Notes under the pieces: generated by a model
Database searches by the model: none
What the model saw: only the letters and a program-made list of their open reading frames with translations
What the model was told of the DNA's origin: nothing
Made by a program: the position numbers and the translations under genes
Assembly: GCA_016702335.1 (NCBI GenBank)
Contig: JADJEF010000020.1
Location: forward strand, 682,001-746,000
Direction: 5' to 3'
Length of the DNA: 64,000 bases
Source: Rhodocyclaceae bacterium
Lineage (GTDB): Bacteria; Pseudomonadota; Gammaproteobacteria; Burkholderiales; Rhodocyclaceae
In this document: positions 25,250 through 33,126 of the stretch, piece by piece
Numbering within the stretch: position 1 is the first letter of the stretch
Layout of the letters: each line of letters opens with the position of its first letter

Positions 25250-26146
25250 CTAACTGCGGCTCAGGTGCTGACCCAACGACAACGCGGTGCCCAACCAGCC
25301 CAATGCCGCTGCCAGGGCAACCAGCCCTATGGATTCGGCAGCGCTCAGTGTGGTCAGCTGCGCCGAAAGGCCATACAGCAGTGCCACCTCCTGCAGCGGT
25401 TGACCCAGCCATACGGAAGCCGCCAGCACCACACACCAGGCCAGGACGCCCCCCAGGAGCCCCAGCAGCGTACCGAAATAGAGGAAGGGGCGACGCACGT
25501 AACTTGCTGTCGCACCAAGGAGTTCACTGACCACAATTTCATCGCGTTGCATCAGAACCTGCGTGCGGGTGATGTTGAACGTGATGGCCACCAATCCTGT
25601 ACCCAGCATCAGGGCGAGCACCGCCACGGCGGATTTCAGGAAGCGTAGCAGGGCATCCAGTCGCCGCACCCAATCCGAGTCGAGCTGCACATGATCGACC
25701 GCGGGCAGGGCACGCAACTCGACCGCCAGAAGATCCATGCTGGCCGGGCTATCGTCGCGAGGCGTCACCACAAAGGCATGCGGAAAGGGATTCTGCGGCA
25801 AGACATCAATGACATCGCGCAAGCCCTCGGACCCCTTGAAGCGCTGCAGCGTTTCGTCCCGGGACAAAAATTGGCTGCTCGCGATGTCACGATTCGCCGC
25901 CAACCGCTCGCGCACGCCAGCCACCTGTGCCGAATCGGCATCCATACGCAAATACAAGGAAATTTGCGGGGCCGGTGCCGAACTGCGCGCCAGACGCACG
26001 CCGTTATCCACCAGCAACTGCCCGCCTGCAGGCAGCGCCAGCGCTACCCCCATGGCAAGGATAGACAGCAAAGAATTCAGGGGCGAGGCTTTCAGGCGCA
26101 GTAAAGCCAGTGCCAGAGCCTGCCGGTGCTGCAGCAACCAGATCAC
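25250..26146 (-). CDS. ftsX: Cell division ABC transporter permease-like FtsX
   Basis: Inner-membrane partner of FtsE that links ATP hydrolysis to activation of periplasmic cell-wall hydrolases at the septum. It has 298 residues: a first helix near residue 25-45 (NSLLSILAMGVALALPAGGQ), a large periplasmic domain, then three helices toward the C terminus. The start overlaps the ftsE stop by 4 bp. Confidence 0.93.
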   Translation of the reverse strand: MIWLLQHRQALALALLRLKASPLNSLLSILAMGVALALPAGGQLLVDNGVRLARSSAPAPQISLYLRMDADSAQVAGVRERLAANRDIASSQFLSRDETLQRFKGSEGLRDVIDVLPQNPFPHAFVVTPRDDSPASMDLLAVELRALPAVDHVQLDSDWVRRLDALLRFLKSAVAVLALMLGTGLVAITFNITRTQVLMQRDEIVVSELLGATASYVRRPFLYFGTLLGLLGGVLAWCVVLAASVWLGQPLQEVALLYGLSAQLTTLSAAESIGLVALAAALGWLGTALSLGQHLSRS

Positions 26147-26799
26147 GCGACCATCCTCCCGTGATCAAGCACCACAGAGCGCGCGCCGGGAAAGCTCGTC
26201 CGGTCACACGTGGTAATCACTGTGGTCACACCGACCCGGTGAAACTCATGAAAAATACGCACCACATCGGCCGCCGTATCCGGGTCGAGGTGCGCTGTTG
26301 GCTCGTCGACGAGCAGAATATTGGGTCGATTCACCACCGCGCGTGCAATCGCCAGGCGCTGCTGTTCGCCCCCGGAAAGCGCAATCGGCAGGCTGTTCGC
26401 GCGCCCAAGCAAGCCCACCTTATCGAGCGCCGCTCGCACCCGCTGACTCGCGTCGCGCGCAGGAAAGCCCGCGATGGACAAGGGCAGCATGACATTGTCG
26501 AAGGCGCTGCGGTCAAACAGCAGTTTTTGATCCTGAAACACCAGGCCGAGATTGCGCCGCAGAAAAGGCACCGCCTTAGGTTTCAACGCCCCGACATTTT
26601 TCCCGTTGACCAGCACGGCACCGGCACTGGGTCGCTCCATCGCGGCAATCAACTTGAGTACAGTGGACTTCCCTGCGCCAGAATGCCCGGCGAGAACGAG
26701 TAACTCACCTTCGGCGATCTCGAAGCTGATATCACGCAGCGCGTCGATGCCCGGAGGGTAGCGCTTGGCCACTCGATCAAAACGGATCATGACACCCAT
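26143..26799 (-). CDS. ftsE: Cell division ATP-binding protein FtsE
   Basis: ABC ATPase of the FtsEX divisome complex. It is 218 residues with Walker A GHSGAGKSTVLK, signature LSGGEQQR and Walker B NILLVDEPTAHLD. The ATG at 26799 overlaps the ftsY stop as TAATG. An internal ATG at 26790 (MIRFDRVAKRYP) matches family N termini equally well and could be the true start. Confidence 0.94.
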   Translation of the reverse strand: MGVMIRFDRVAKRYPPGIDALRDISFEIAEGELLVLAGHSGAGKSTVLKLIAAMERPSAGAVLVNGKNVGALKPKAVPFLRRNLGLVFQDQKLLFDRSAFDNVMLPLSIAGFPARDASQRVRAALDKVGLLGRANSLPIALSGGEQQRLAIARAVVNRPNILLVDEPTAHLDPDTAADVVRIFHEFHRVGVTTVITTCDRTSFPGARSVVLDHGRMVA

Positions 26800-27971
26800 T
26801 AACGCTTGCCCGGATCTGCGCTGTCGCTACCGAAAATTGCCTCGACAAATTCCTCGGCACGGAAGGGCTGGAGATCGTCGATCCCCTCGCCCACCCCGAT
26901 AAACCGAACCGGCTTGGGACATTGTCGGGAAATGGCCGCCAACACGCCGCCCTTGGCGGTTCCGTCGAGCTTGGTCACCACCAGGCCGGTGACCCCGATC
27001 GCCTTGTCAAAGGCCTTGACCTGGGTAATGGCGTTTTGCCCGATGGTAGCGTCCAGCACCAGCAAGACTTCGTGGGGCGCGGTGGCATCGACCTTCTGAA
27101 TCACACGGCGGATCTTGGCGATCTCTTCCATCAGGTGCAGTTGCGTGGGCAGGCGGCCGGCGGTATCGGCCAGCACCACATTGATCCCGCGGGCCTTGGC
27201 CGCATTCATCGCATCAAACACCACCGCCGCCGGATCGCCCGACTCCTGAGCAATCACGGTCACCCCATTGCGCTCACCCCAGGCCATTAACTGCTCGCGC
27301 GCAGCGGCGCGAAAGGTGTCGCCGGCAGCGAGAAGCACAGACTTTCCCTGATTCTGGAAATATTTCGCCAGCTTGCCTATCGACGTGGTCTTACCCGCGC
27401 CATTGACCCCGGCGATCATGATCACAAACGGGCCCTGGCCGCTGATCTCGAGGGGGCGCTCCAGCGGGGCGAGCATGCGCGTCATCGATTGGCTCAGCGC
27501 GCCGCGCAACGCCGCGGGGCTTTCCATCTTCTCGCGCTTGACCTGAGCCTTGAGCTCATCAGTCAGGGCGGTGGTCGCATCCACGCCGCAGTCGGCCATG
27601 AGCAAGGCCGACTCAAGCTCGTCCAGGAGTTCGGCATCGATTTTGGCGCGTGAAAACAGCTCGGTAACCGGCGTATTGAGCGTGTCGCGCGTCTTCGCCA
27701 AGCCGGCTTTGAGGCGGGTGCGCCAATCGGCCTGCACTTTTTGTGCCGATGGTAGCGACTCAGCTTGCACGTTCGACGAAAGAACCCCGACATCGGGCGC
27801 GGACTTTTCGGTGCCGCCAGCGAACAACTCACCGACCGGTGTGTTGAGCGTCTCCTTGGTCTTCGCCAAGCCCGCCTTGAGTCGTGAGCGCCAATCCCCC
27901 GACTCGGTTTCAAGCGCTTTCTGCCCAGTCACAGCAGGGTTTTTCGGTTCGTCGGGGGGAGTGAAACCCAT
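26799..27971 (-). CDS. ftsY: SRP receptor GTPase FtsY with duplicated N-terminal helix
   Basis: Receives SRP-ribosome complexes at the membrane. It is 390 residues with NG-domain motifs GVNGAGKTTSIGKLAKYF, DTAGRLPTQ and TKLDGTAKGG. The N-terminal region is odd: a 25-residue unit, D-W-R-S/T-RLKAGLAKT and so on to ELF, occurs twice at residues 26-50 and 82-106, separated by a 31-residue Ser/Ala linker. This unit corresponds to the first N-domain helix that helps FtsY bind lipid. First gene of the ftsY-ftsE-ftsX operon. Confidence 0.95.
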   Translation of the reverse strand: MGFTPPDEPKNPAVTGQKALETESGDWRSRLKAGLAKTKETLNTPVGELFAGGTEKSAPDVGVLSSNVQAESLPSAQKVQADWRTRLKAGLAKTRDTLNTPVTELFSRAKIDAELLDELESALLMADCGVDATTALTDELKAQVKREKMESPAALRGALSQSMTRMLAPLERPLEISGQGPFVIMIAGVNGAGKTTSIGKLAKYFQNQGKSVLLAAGDTFRAAAREQLMAWGERNGVTVIAQESGDPAAVVFDAMNAAKARGINVVLADTAGRLPTQLHLMEEIAKIRRVIQKVDATAPHEVLLVLDATIGQNAITQVKAFDKAIGVTGLVVTKLDGTAKGGVLAAISRQCPKPVRFIGVGEGIDDLQPFRAEEFVEAIFGSDSADPGKR

Positions 27972-28097
27972 TGTTGCAAGCTCAAAGGAAGATGGCAGGC
28001 ACGCTAAGATGCGCGCTCGGCAACGAGTGCGGCAGTCTAGCAGAGCACCGCTGCCCCCCTCCAGACTATCCTGAACCCACCTTTGCCGGAAGCGACC

Positions 28098-29489
28098 ATG
28101 AAGCTACTGAACATACTGCTCGCCAGTGCCCTGATCGCCGTCTCACCAGCGCCGACTTGGGGAAATACGCCGCCGACCACCGACGCCGCCACGTTCGAAA
28201 CACGCTTGGCCAACGGGCTGAAGGTGATCGTCAAGGAAGACCACCGGGCGCCGACCGCCGTGCACATGGTCTGGTACAAAAACGGCTCGATTGATGAGCG
28301 TGATGGACTGACGGGCGTGGCGCATGTGCTCGAACATTTGATGTTCAAGGGTACGCGCACCACGAAGCCCGGCGAATTCAACAAGCGCGTGGCCGAAGCC
28401 GGTGGTCGCGACAACGCCTTTACCAGCAGCGACTACACCGCCTACTTCCAGATTATTCCGAAGCGCGCCTTGCCTGAAATGATGCGGCTGGAGGCGGACC
28501 GGATGCGCAATCTGGTGTTTGATCCGAAGGAGTTTGCCGCCGAAATCAAGGTGGTCATGGAAGAGCGCCGCTGGCGCACCGAAGACAACCCGGAAGCCAA
28601 AACCTATGAAGCCATGGAGGCCACTGCCTTCATGGTGCACCCGTACCGGCGCCCGGTAATCGGCTGGATGGATGACCTGCAAGCCATGCGCTGGCAGGAC
28701 GCGCGCGATTGGTATCGCCAGTGGTATGCGCCCAACAACGCAACGGTAGTGATCGTGGGCGATGTAAAGCACGAGCAAGTCTTTGCCCTGGCCGAAAAAT
28801 ACTACGGAGTCCACAAACCGATGGCTACCCAGCGCACGCGCATTCTGAATGAACCGCCCCAGGTGGGCACTCGACGCGTGACAGTCAAGGCACCGGCGAA
28901 ACTCCCCTATCTGCTGATGAGCTGGAAAGTGCCGACACTGCGTGAGCCGGAAAAAGATCGTGAGCCCTACGCGCTGCAGATGCTCGCCGCCGTACTCGAC
29001 GGTCACGCCGCCGCCCGCCTGGGGCGCGAACTTGTGCGCGAAGCGCGCGTCGCTCAGAGCGCCGGCGCTGGCTACGATGCCACGGTACGCGGCGACAGCC
29101 TGTTCACCCTGAGTGGCCAACCCGCCGAGGGCCGCAGCGTCACCGAACTGGAAGCCGCCTTGCGTGAGGCGCTTGGGCGCATTCAAACCAAGGGCATCAG
29201 CGAAGAAGAGCTGGCCCGCGTCAAGGTGCAAGCGGTGGCGGCGCAAACCTACAAGCGCGACTCGCTGATGGCTCAGGCCATGGAAATCGGCGGTATGGAA
29301 GCGGTAGGATTTTCCTGGCGCGATGACCAGCGCATGCTCGAGATTTTTAAGTCGGTCACCGCCGCCGAGGTTCAGGCGGTAGCCAACAAGTACTTTGGCG
29401 ATGACACGCTGACGGTCGCGACGCTAGATCCGCAACCGATCGACAGCCAAGCCAACCCGCTACTGCGCCGCCCGGCGCTGAAGCACTGA
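28098..29489 (+). CDS. M16 family zinc peptidase (catalytic subunit)
   Basis: Periplasmic pitrilysin/processing-peptidase-type metallopeptidase. It is 463 residues; zinc motif HVLEH in GVAHVLEHLMFKGT, with the downstream Glu in VVMEERRWRTEDNP. It starts with a signal peptide (MKLLNILLASALIAVSPAPT), part of which is encoded by repeat copy 7. The paired gene downstream lacks the zinc motif, so the two probably form a heterodimer as in other M16B pairs. The 126-bp gap to divergent ftsY shows no clear promoter. Confidence 0.93.
   Translation: MKLLNILLASALIAVSPAPTWGNTPPTTDAATFETRLANGLKVIVKEDHRAPTAVHMVWYKNGSIDERDGLTGVAHVLEHLMFKGTRTTKPGEFNKRVAEAGGRDNAFTSSDYTAYFQIIPKRALPEMMRLEADRMRNLVFDPKEFAAEIKVVMEERRWRTEDNPEAKTYEAMEATAFMVHPYRRPVIGWMDDLQAMRWQDARDWYRQWYAPNNATVVIVGDVKHEQVFALAEKYYGVHKPMATQRTRILNEPPQVGTRRVTVKAPAKLPYLLMSWKVPTLREPEKDREPYALQMLAAVLDGHAAARLGRELVREARVAQSAGAGYDATVRGDSLFTLSGQPAEGRSVTELEAALREALGRIQTKGISEEELARVKVQAVAAQTYKRDSLMAQAMEIGGMEAVGFSWRDDQRMLEIFKSVTAAEVQAVANKYFGDDTLTVATLDPQPIDSQANPLLRRPALKH
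28134..28163 (+). repeat. Dispersed 29-bp repeat, copy 7 (in an M16 peptidase signal peptide)
   Basis: ATCGCCGT, spacer CTCA, CCAGCGCCGACTT, GGGGA. It is translated as IAVSPAPTWG, at the end of the hydrophobic core and the likely cleavage region of the leader. Confidence 0.85.
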
Positions 29490-29507
29490 TTCCGGGAGCC
29501 GTCCACC

Positions 29508-30833
29508 ATGATGTCTTGTCTGCACCGATTTTCCCGCACCCTCGCCGCCACCTTCTTCACCCTATTGTCGCTAGGCGCCAGCGCCGGGGTCGATATCCAG
29601 CACTGGACGGCCAGTACGGGCGCTCGTGTGTTCTTTGTTCAGGCCAGCAGCCTGCCCATTCTTGATGTGCAAATCGACTTCGCTGCCGGCGGACTGTACG
29701 CCCCCCGGGAGCTCTCGGGCCTGGCTGGCCTGACCCACGGGCTGCTCGATACCGGTGCTGGCGCAATGGATGAAGAACAAATCGCCGCCCGTTTGGTCGA
29801 TACCGGTGCACAGCTCTCGGGCAGCGTCGATCTCGACCGCGCCAGCCTGCGCCTGCGCACCTTGACCAGTGCGCGCGAACGCGACGACTCGCTGGAGCTG
29901 CTGCGCACGGTGCTCAGCGAGCCCAGCTTCCCTGCCCCCGTACTTGAACGCGAGAAGTCGCGCTCGGTGTCCGCCATTCGCGATGCCGACACGCGCCCCG
30001 ATGCGATCGGCAGCCGCCGTTTTGCCGCCGCCATGTACCCAGATCATCCCTATGGCGTGCAACCCAGCGTCGAGACTGTCGAGAAAATTAGCCGCGATGA
30101 CCTGGTGCGTTTCTACCGCGCTCGCTATCAAGCCGCGAATGCCACCGTCGCGATCATCGGGGATGTAACGCGTGCGGACGCTGCCGCCATTGCTGAGCGA
30201 CTCACGGCGGCCCTGCCCAAGCCCGTCATCGATGCCAAGGAGGCCCTTCCCGCCGTGCAACTCCCTAAAGCCGAGACTATCGCGCTCGATCACCCCGCCA
30301 GCCAAAGCCATATTTTTGTCGGCATGCCTGCCGTTGAGCGTGGTCACCCCGACTACATTCCGCTGCTGGTCGGCAACTACACCTTGGGCGGCGGCGGCTT
30401 TGTCTCGCGCCTGATGAAAGAAGTGCGCGAGAAGCGCGGTTATGCCTACAGCGTCGGCTCATCGTTTTCGCCACGCAAGCAGGCCGGGCCGTTCCAGATC
30501 GGCTTGCAGACCAAGCGCAACCAGGCCAACACTGCCCTTGCTGTCTTGAACGAGGTGCTCACTACGTTCCTTGCTGAAGGCCCCAGCGCGATTGAACTTT
30601 CTGCCGCCAAGAAAAACCTGATCGACGGCATGGCGCTGGGCATCGACAGCAATGCCAAGCTGCTCGGCTACCTCTCGGTGATCGGCTTCTACGGACTGCC
30701 TCTAAACTATCTCGATGCCTTCCCCAGAAAGGTTGAGGCCGTCACCCGCGAGCAGGTCAAGGCAGCATTTAACCGGCACGTCAGGCCGGATCACATGGTC
30801 ACCGTGATCGTTGCCGGCGACCCCGGTAGTTGA
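29508..30833 (+). CDS. M16 family peptidase-like protein (non-catalytic partner)
   Basis: 441 residues with a signal peptide (RTLAATFFTLLSLGASAG) and two M16 half-domains. The position of the zinc motif reads GLTHGLLDTGAG, so HxxEH is absent and the protein should be inactive alone. It retains the Arg/Tyr stretch REKRGYAYSVGSSFSP typical of the non-catalytic partner that helps bind substrate. It lies 18 bp after the active partner. Confidence 0.92.
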   Translation: MMSCLHRFSRTLAATFFTLLSLGASAGVDIQHWTASTGARVFFVQASSLPILDVQIDFAAGGLYAPRELSGLAGLTHGLLDTGAGAMDEEQIAARLVDTGAQLSGSVDLDRASLRLRTLTSARERDDSLELLRTVLSEPSFPAPVLEREKSRSVSAIRDADTRPDAIGSRRFAAAMYPDHPYGVQPSVETVEKISRDDLVRFYRARYQAANATVAIIGDVTRADAAAIAERLTAALPKPVIDAKEALPAVQLPKAETIALDHPASQSHIFVGMPAVERGHPDYIPLLVGNYTLGGGGFVSRLMKEVREKRGYAYSVGSSFSPRKQAGPFQIGLQTKRNQANTALAVLNEVLTTFLAEGPSAIELSAAKKNLIDGMALGIDSNAKLLGYLSVIGFYGLPLNYLDAFPRKVEAVTREQVKAAFNRHVRPDHMVTVIVAGDPGS

Positions 30834-30842
30834 GCGCACGCA

Positions 30843-31388
30843 ATGAGTCGAATACGCGTCACCGGCGGGCAATGGCGCAGCCGCCTGATTCAGGTGATCG
30901 ACGCGCCCGGTTTGCGCCCGACGCCTGACCGCGTGCGGGAAACCCTGTTCAACTGGCTCGGTCATGACCTGAGTGGCTGGTCGTGTCTGGATCTGTTTGC
31001 CGGCACCGGCATTCTGGGTATCGAGGCGGCGTCACGGGGTGCCAGTGCAGTGGATTTTGTCGAACGGGATGGCAAAGCGCGCGCCCTGCTGCTCAAGCAC
31101 CTGAGCGCTTTTGCCCCTGATGTCAGCAAGGGCAGTACGCGACTACAGGTTCACGGAATGGATGCGCTAAACTTCACGCCGCTCGAACCGGTAGATCTGC
31201 TTTTTTTGGATCCGCCGTATCGACAGGGCCTGCTTGATCGTGTCAGTCCCCGCTTACCGCTACTGATCAAACCCAGCGGCTGTCTCTATGTTGAGGCAGA
31301 GCATCGACTGAGTAATTTCGGATCGTGGCGGGTCGTCAAGCAGGGGCAATCAGGCCAGGTCTTCTTCCACTTGCTGGAGCAGTCATGA
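30843..31388 (+). CDS. rsmD: 16S rRNA (guanine966-N2)-methyltransferase RsmD
   Basis: SAM-dependent methyltransferase modifying G966 of 16S rRNA. It is 181 residues with SAM-binding DLFAGTGILGIEAASRGA and catalytic LLFLDPPYRQG. The N-terminal RVTGGQWRSR and GLRPTPDRVRETLFNWL are family hallmarks. The stop overlaps the coaD start (ATGA). Confidence 0.95.
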   Translation: MSRIRVTGGQWRSRLIQVIDAPGLRPTPDRVRETLFNWLGHDLSGWSCLDLFAGTGILGIEAASRGASAVDFVERDGKARALLLKHLSAFAPDVSKGSTRLQVHGMDALNFTPLEPVDLLFLDPPYRQGLLDRVSPRLPLLIKPSGCLYVEAEHRLSNFGSWRVVKQGQSGQVFFHLLEQS

Positions 31389-31876
31389 AAAACGGTGTCG
31401 CGATTTACCCCGGAACCTTCGATCCTCTGACCCGGGGACACGAAGACTTGGCTCGCCGCGCCTCGGGCTTGTTTAAGCGCGTGATCGTCGGCATCGCCGA
31501 AAGCCGGGGCAAGAAGCCCCTGTTCTCGCTCGCCGAGCGCGTGGAAATAGCGCGTGAAGTACTTGCCCCGTTTGACAATGTCGAGGTCAAGGGGTTTGAC
31601 GGACTGCTGATGGATTTTGTCAGCAAAGAAGAAGCCCACGTCATCCTGCGCGGGCTGCGTGCCGCCTCTGATTTTGAATACGAATTCCAGATGGCGGGCA
31701 TGAACCGCAAGCTCTACCCGGACGTAGAAACCGTATTCCTCACCCCCGGCGAACAGTACATGTTTGTCTCTGCCACCATGGTGCGCGAGATCGCATCGTT
31801 TGGTGGCAATGTCAGCCAATTCATTCACCCGCTCGTGCAGGAACATCTGACGCGGCGCGTGAGCGAGCGGGGCTGA
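31385..31876 (+). CDS. coaD: Phosphopantetheine adenylyltransferase CoaD
   Basis: Joins ATP and 4'-phosphopantetheine to form dephospho-CoA. It is 163 residues with the nucleotidyltransferase motif YPGTFDPLTRGHEDLARRA, LRGLRAASDFEYEFQMAGMN (substrate loop) and SATMVREIASFGG. The start at 31385 overlaps the rsmD stop. The rsmD-coaD-ferredoxin order is conserved. Confidence 0.97.
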   Translation: MKNGVAIYPGTFDPLTRGHEDLARRASGLFKRVIVGIAESRGKKPLFSLAERVEIAREVLAPFDNVEVKGFDGLLMDFVSKEEAHVILRGLRAASDFEYEFQMAGMNRKLYPDVETVFLTPGEQYMFVSATMVREIASFGGNVSQFIHPLVQEHLTRRVSERG

Positions 31877-31925
31877 ACGCACCCTGTCACGCTAAACCAC
31901 TTTATCTCTCCAGCGAGGTTTCCCC

Positions 31926-32174
31926 ATGTCTTTGATCATTACCGACGAATGCATCAACTGCGATGTCTGCGAGCCCGAGTGCCCGAACAACGCCATTTCG
32001 CAGGGTGACGAGATCTATCTCATCGACCCGAACAAGTGCACCGAGTGCGTTGGCCACTTCGACACCCCGCAATGTCGTGAGGTTTGCCCGGTCGACTGCA
32101 TCCCGAATGATCCGAGCAACGTCGAAAGCAAAGATATGCTCATGAGCAAGTTTCTGCAGCTGACCGCAAAGTAG
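31926..32174 (+). CDS. YfhL-type 2[4Fe-4S] ferredoxin
   Basis: 82-residue ferredoxin with two cluster motifs: CINCDVCEPECP and CTECVGHFDTPQC ending CREVCPVDC. The insertion between cysteines in the second motif is typical of the Alvin-type/YfhL ferredoxins of proteobacteria. Electron partners are not apparent. It converges on mutM with a 28-bp gap and no terminator seen. Confidence 0.93.
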   Translation: MSLIITDECINCDVCEPECPNNAISQGDEIYLIDPNKCTECVGHFDTPQCREVCPVDCIPNDPSNVESKDMLMSKFLQLTAK

Positions 32175-32202
32175 CCCAGGCCCTGCAACCTGCCGCCAGA
32201 GC

Positions 32203-33027
32203 TTAGCGCTGGCAACGCGCGCAGTAAAAGCTCGCGCGATTCGATTGTCGTAGTTCGCGAATCGGCGAGTTGCAGCGATAGCAGGGCTGGCCGGCCCGGC
32301 CATAGGCGAAATACTGCTGTTGAAAATAGCCTGAACTGCCGTCAGAGTGAATGAAGTCGCGCAGACTGCTGCCGCCGGCCTCGATGGCACTGAGCAGCGT
32401 CGCCTTGATTTCCGGCACCAGACGCTCAAGCCGGCGCAGAGAAATCTTGCCCGCTGGCGTGCGTGGATCAATACCCGCCCGAAACAGGCTCTCTGAAGCG
32501 TAAATGTTGCCGATGCCCACCACCCGGTGGCTATCCATCAAAGTCGGCTTGATCGGCGACCGCACGCCTTCCAGCGAGTTTTTGAGCCAGCGGGCGGTGA
32601 ACGCTTCAGTCAAGGGCTCAATGCCCAAGACCTTGAGCAGCGGATGGGAGTCGGCCTCGCCGGCAAGCCAAAGCAGCGCGCCAAAGCGACGCGGGTCGCG
32701 GAATCGCAACAGGATTCGCTGCGCGCCCTGTCCGAATTCGAGATCCACATGATCGTGCTTTTCGGCGGGCAGTCCAGGTGCCATCAGACGCAAGCTGCCA
32801 GACATGCCCAAATGAATGAGCATGGTGCCCTGGTCAAAACGCAACAGAAGATATTTCGCGCGCCGCTCAATGGCGTGCAGGCGTTGGCCCAGCATCGCCG
32901 CACGTTGGGCATGGGGCAGCGGATAGCGCAATGCCGGAATCCGGAAGTCGGCGCTGGCAAGACGGCGATTTTCCAGGGCGGGCGCGATACCCCGGCGAGT
33001 GACTTCGACTTCTGGCAGTTCAGGCAT
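32203..33027 (-). CDS. mutM: Formamidopyrimidine-DNA glycosylase MutM (Fpg)
   Basis: Removes 8-oxoguanine and other oxidised purines and cuts the abasic site. It is 274 residues: the catalytic Pro and Glu in MPELPEVE, a Lys in RRAKYLLL, HLGMSGSL, and the C-terminal zinc finger with CYRC and CARC pairs. Repeat copy 8 encodes RRLASADFRIP at residues of about 18-28 and appears not to change length against family members I remember. It is divergent from the TPR gene. Confidence 0.96.
   Translation of the reverse strand: MPELPEVEVTRRGIAPALENRRLASADFRIPALRYPLPHAQRAAMLGQRLHAIERRAKYLLLRFDQGTMLIHLGMSGSLRLMAPGLPAEKHDHVDLEFGQGAQRILLRFRDPRRFGALLWLAGEADSHPLLKVLGIEPLTEAFTARWLKNSLEGVRSPIKPTLMDSHRVVGIGNIYASESLFRAGIDPRTPAGKISLRRLERLVPEIKATLLSAIEAGGSSLRDFIHSDGSSGYFQQQYFAYGRAGQPCYRCNSPIRELRQSNRASFYCARCQR
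32941..32969 (-). repeat. Dispersed 29-bp repeat, copy 8 (inside mutM)
   Basis: On the minus strand: ATCGCCGT, spacer CTTG, CCAGCGCCGACTT, CCGG. It is in the same direction as mutM and translated in a different frame from copies 1, 3 and 7. Confidence 0.9.
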
Positions 33028-33126
33028 GAGCGATGCGCTCCAAAGGGCAGCGGGCAGCAGTTTGAAGCTGATAAGATGGTGACCATTGTATTGGCCGGTT
33101 CAACCGTTGCCCGCAAATCAAACGCC

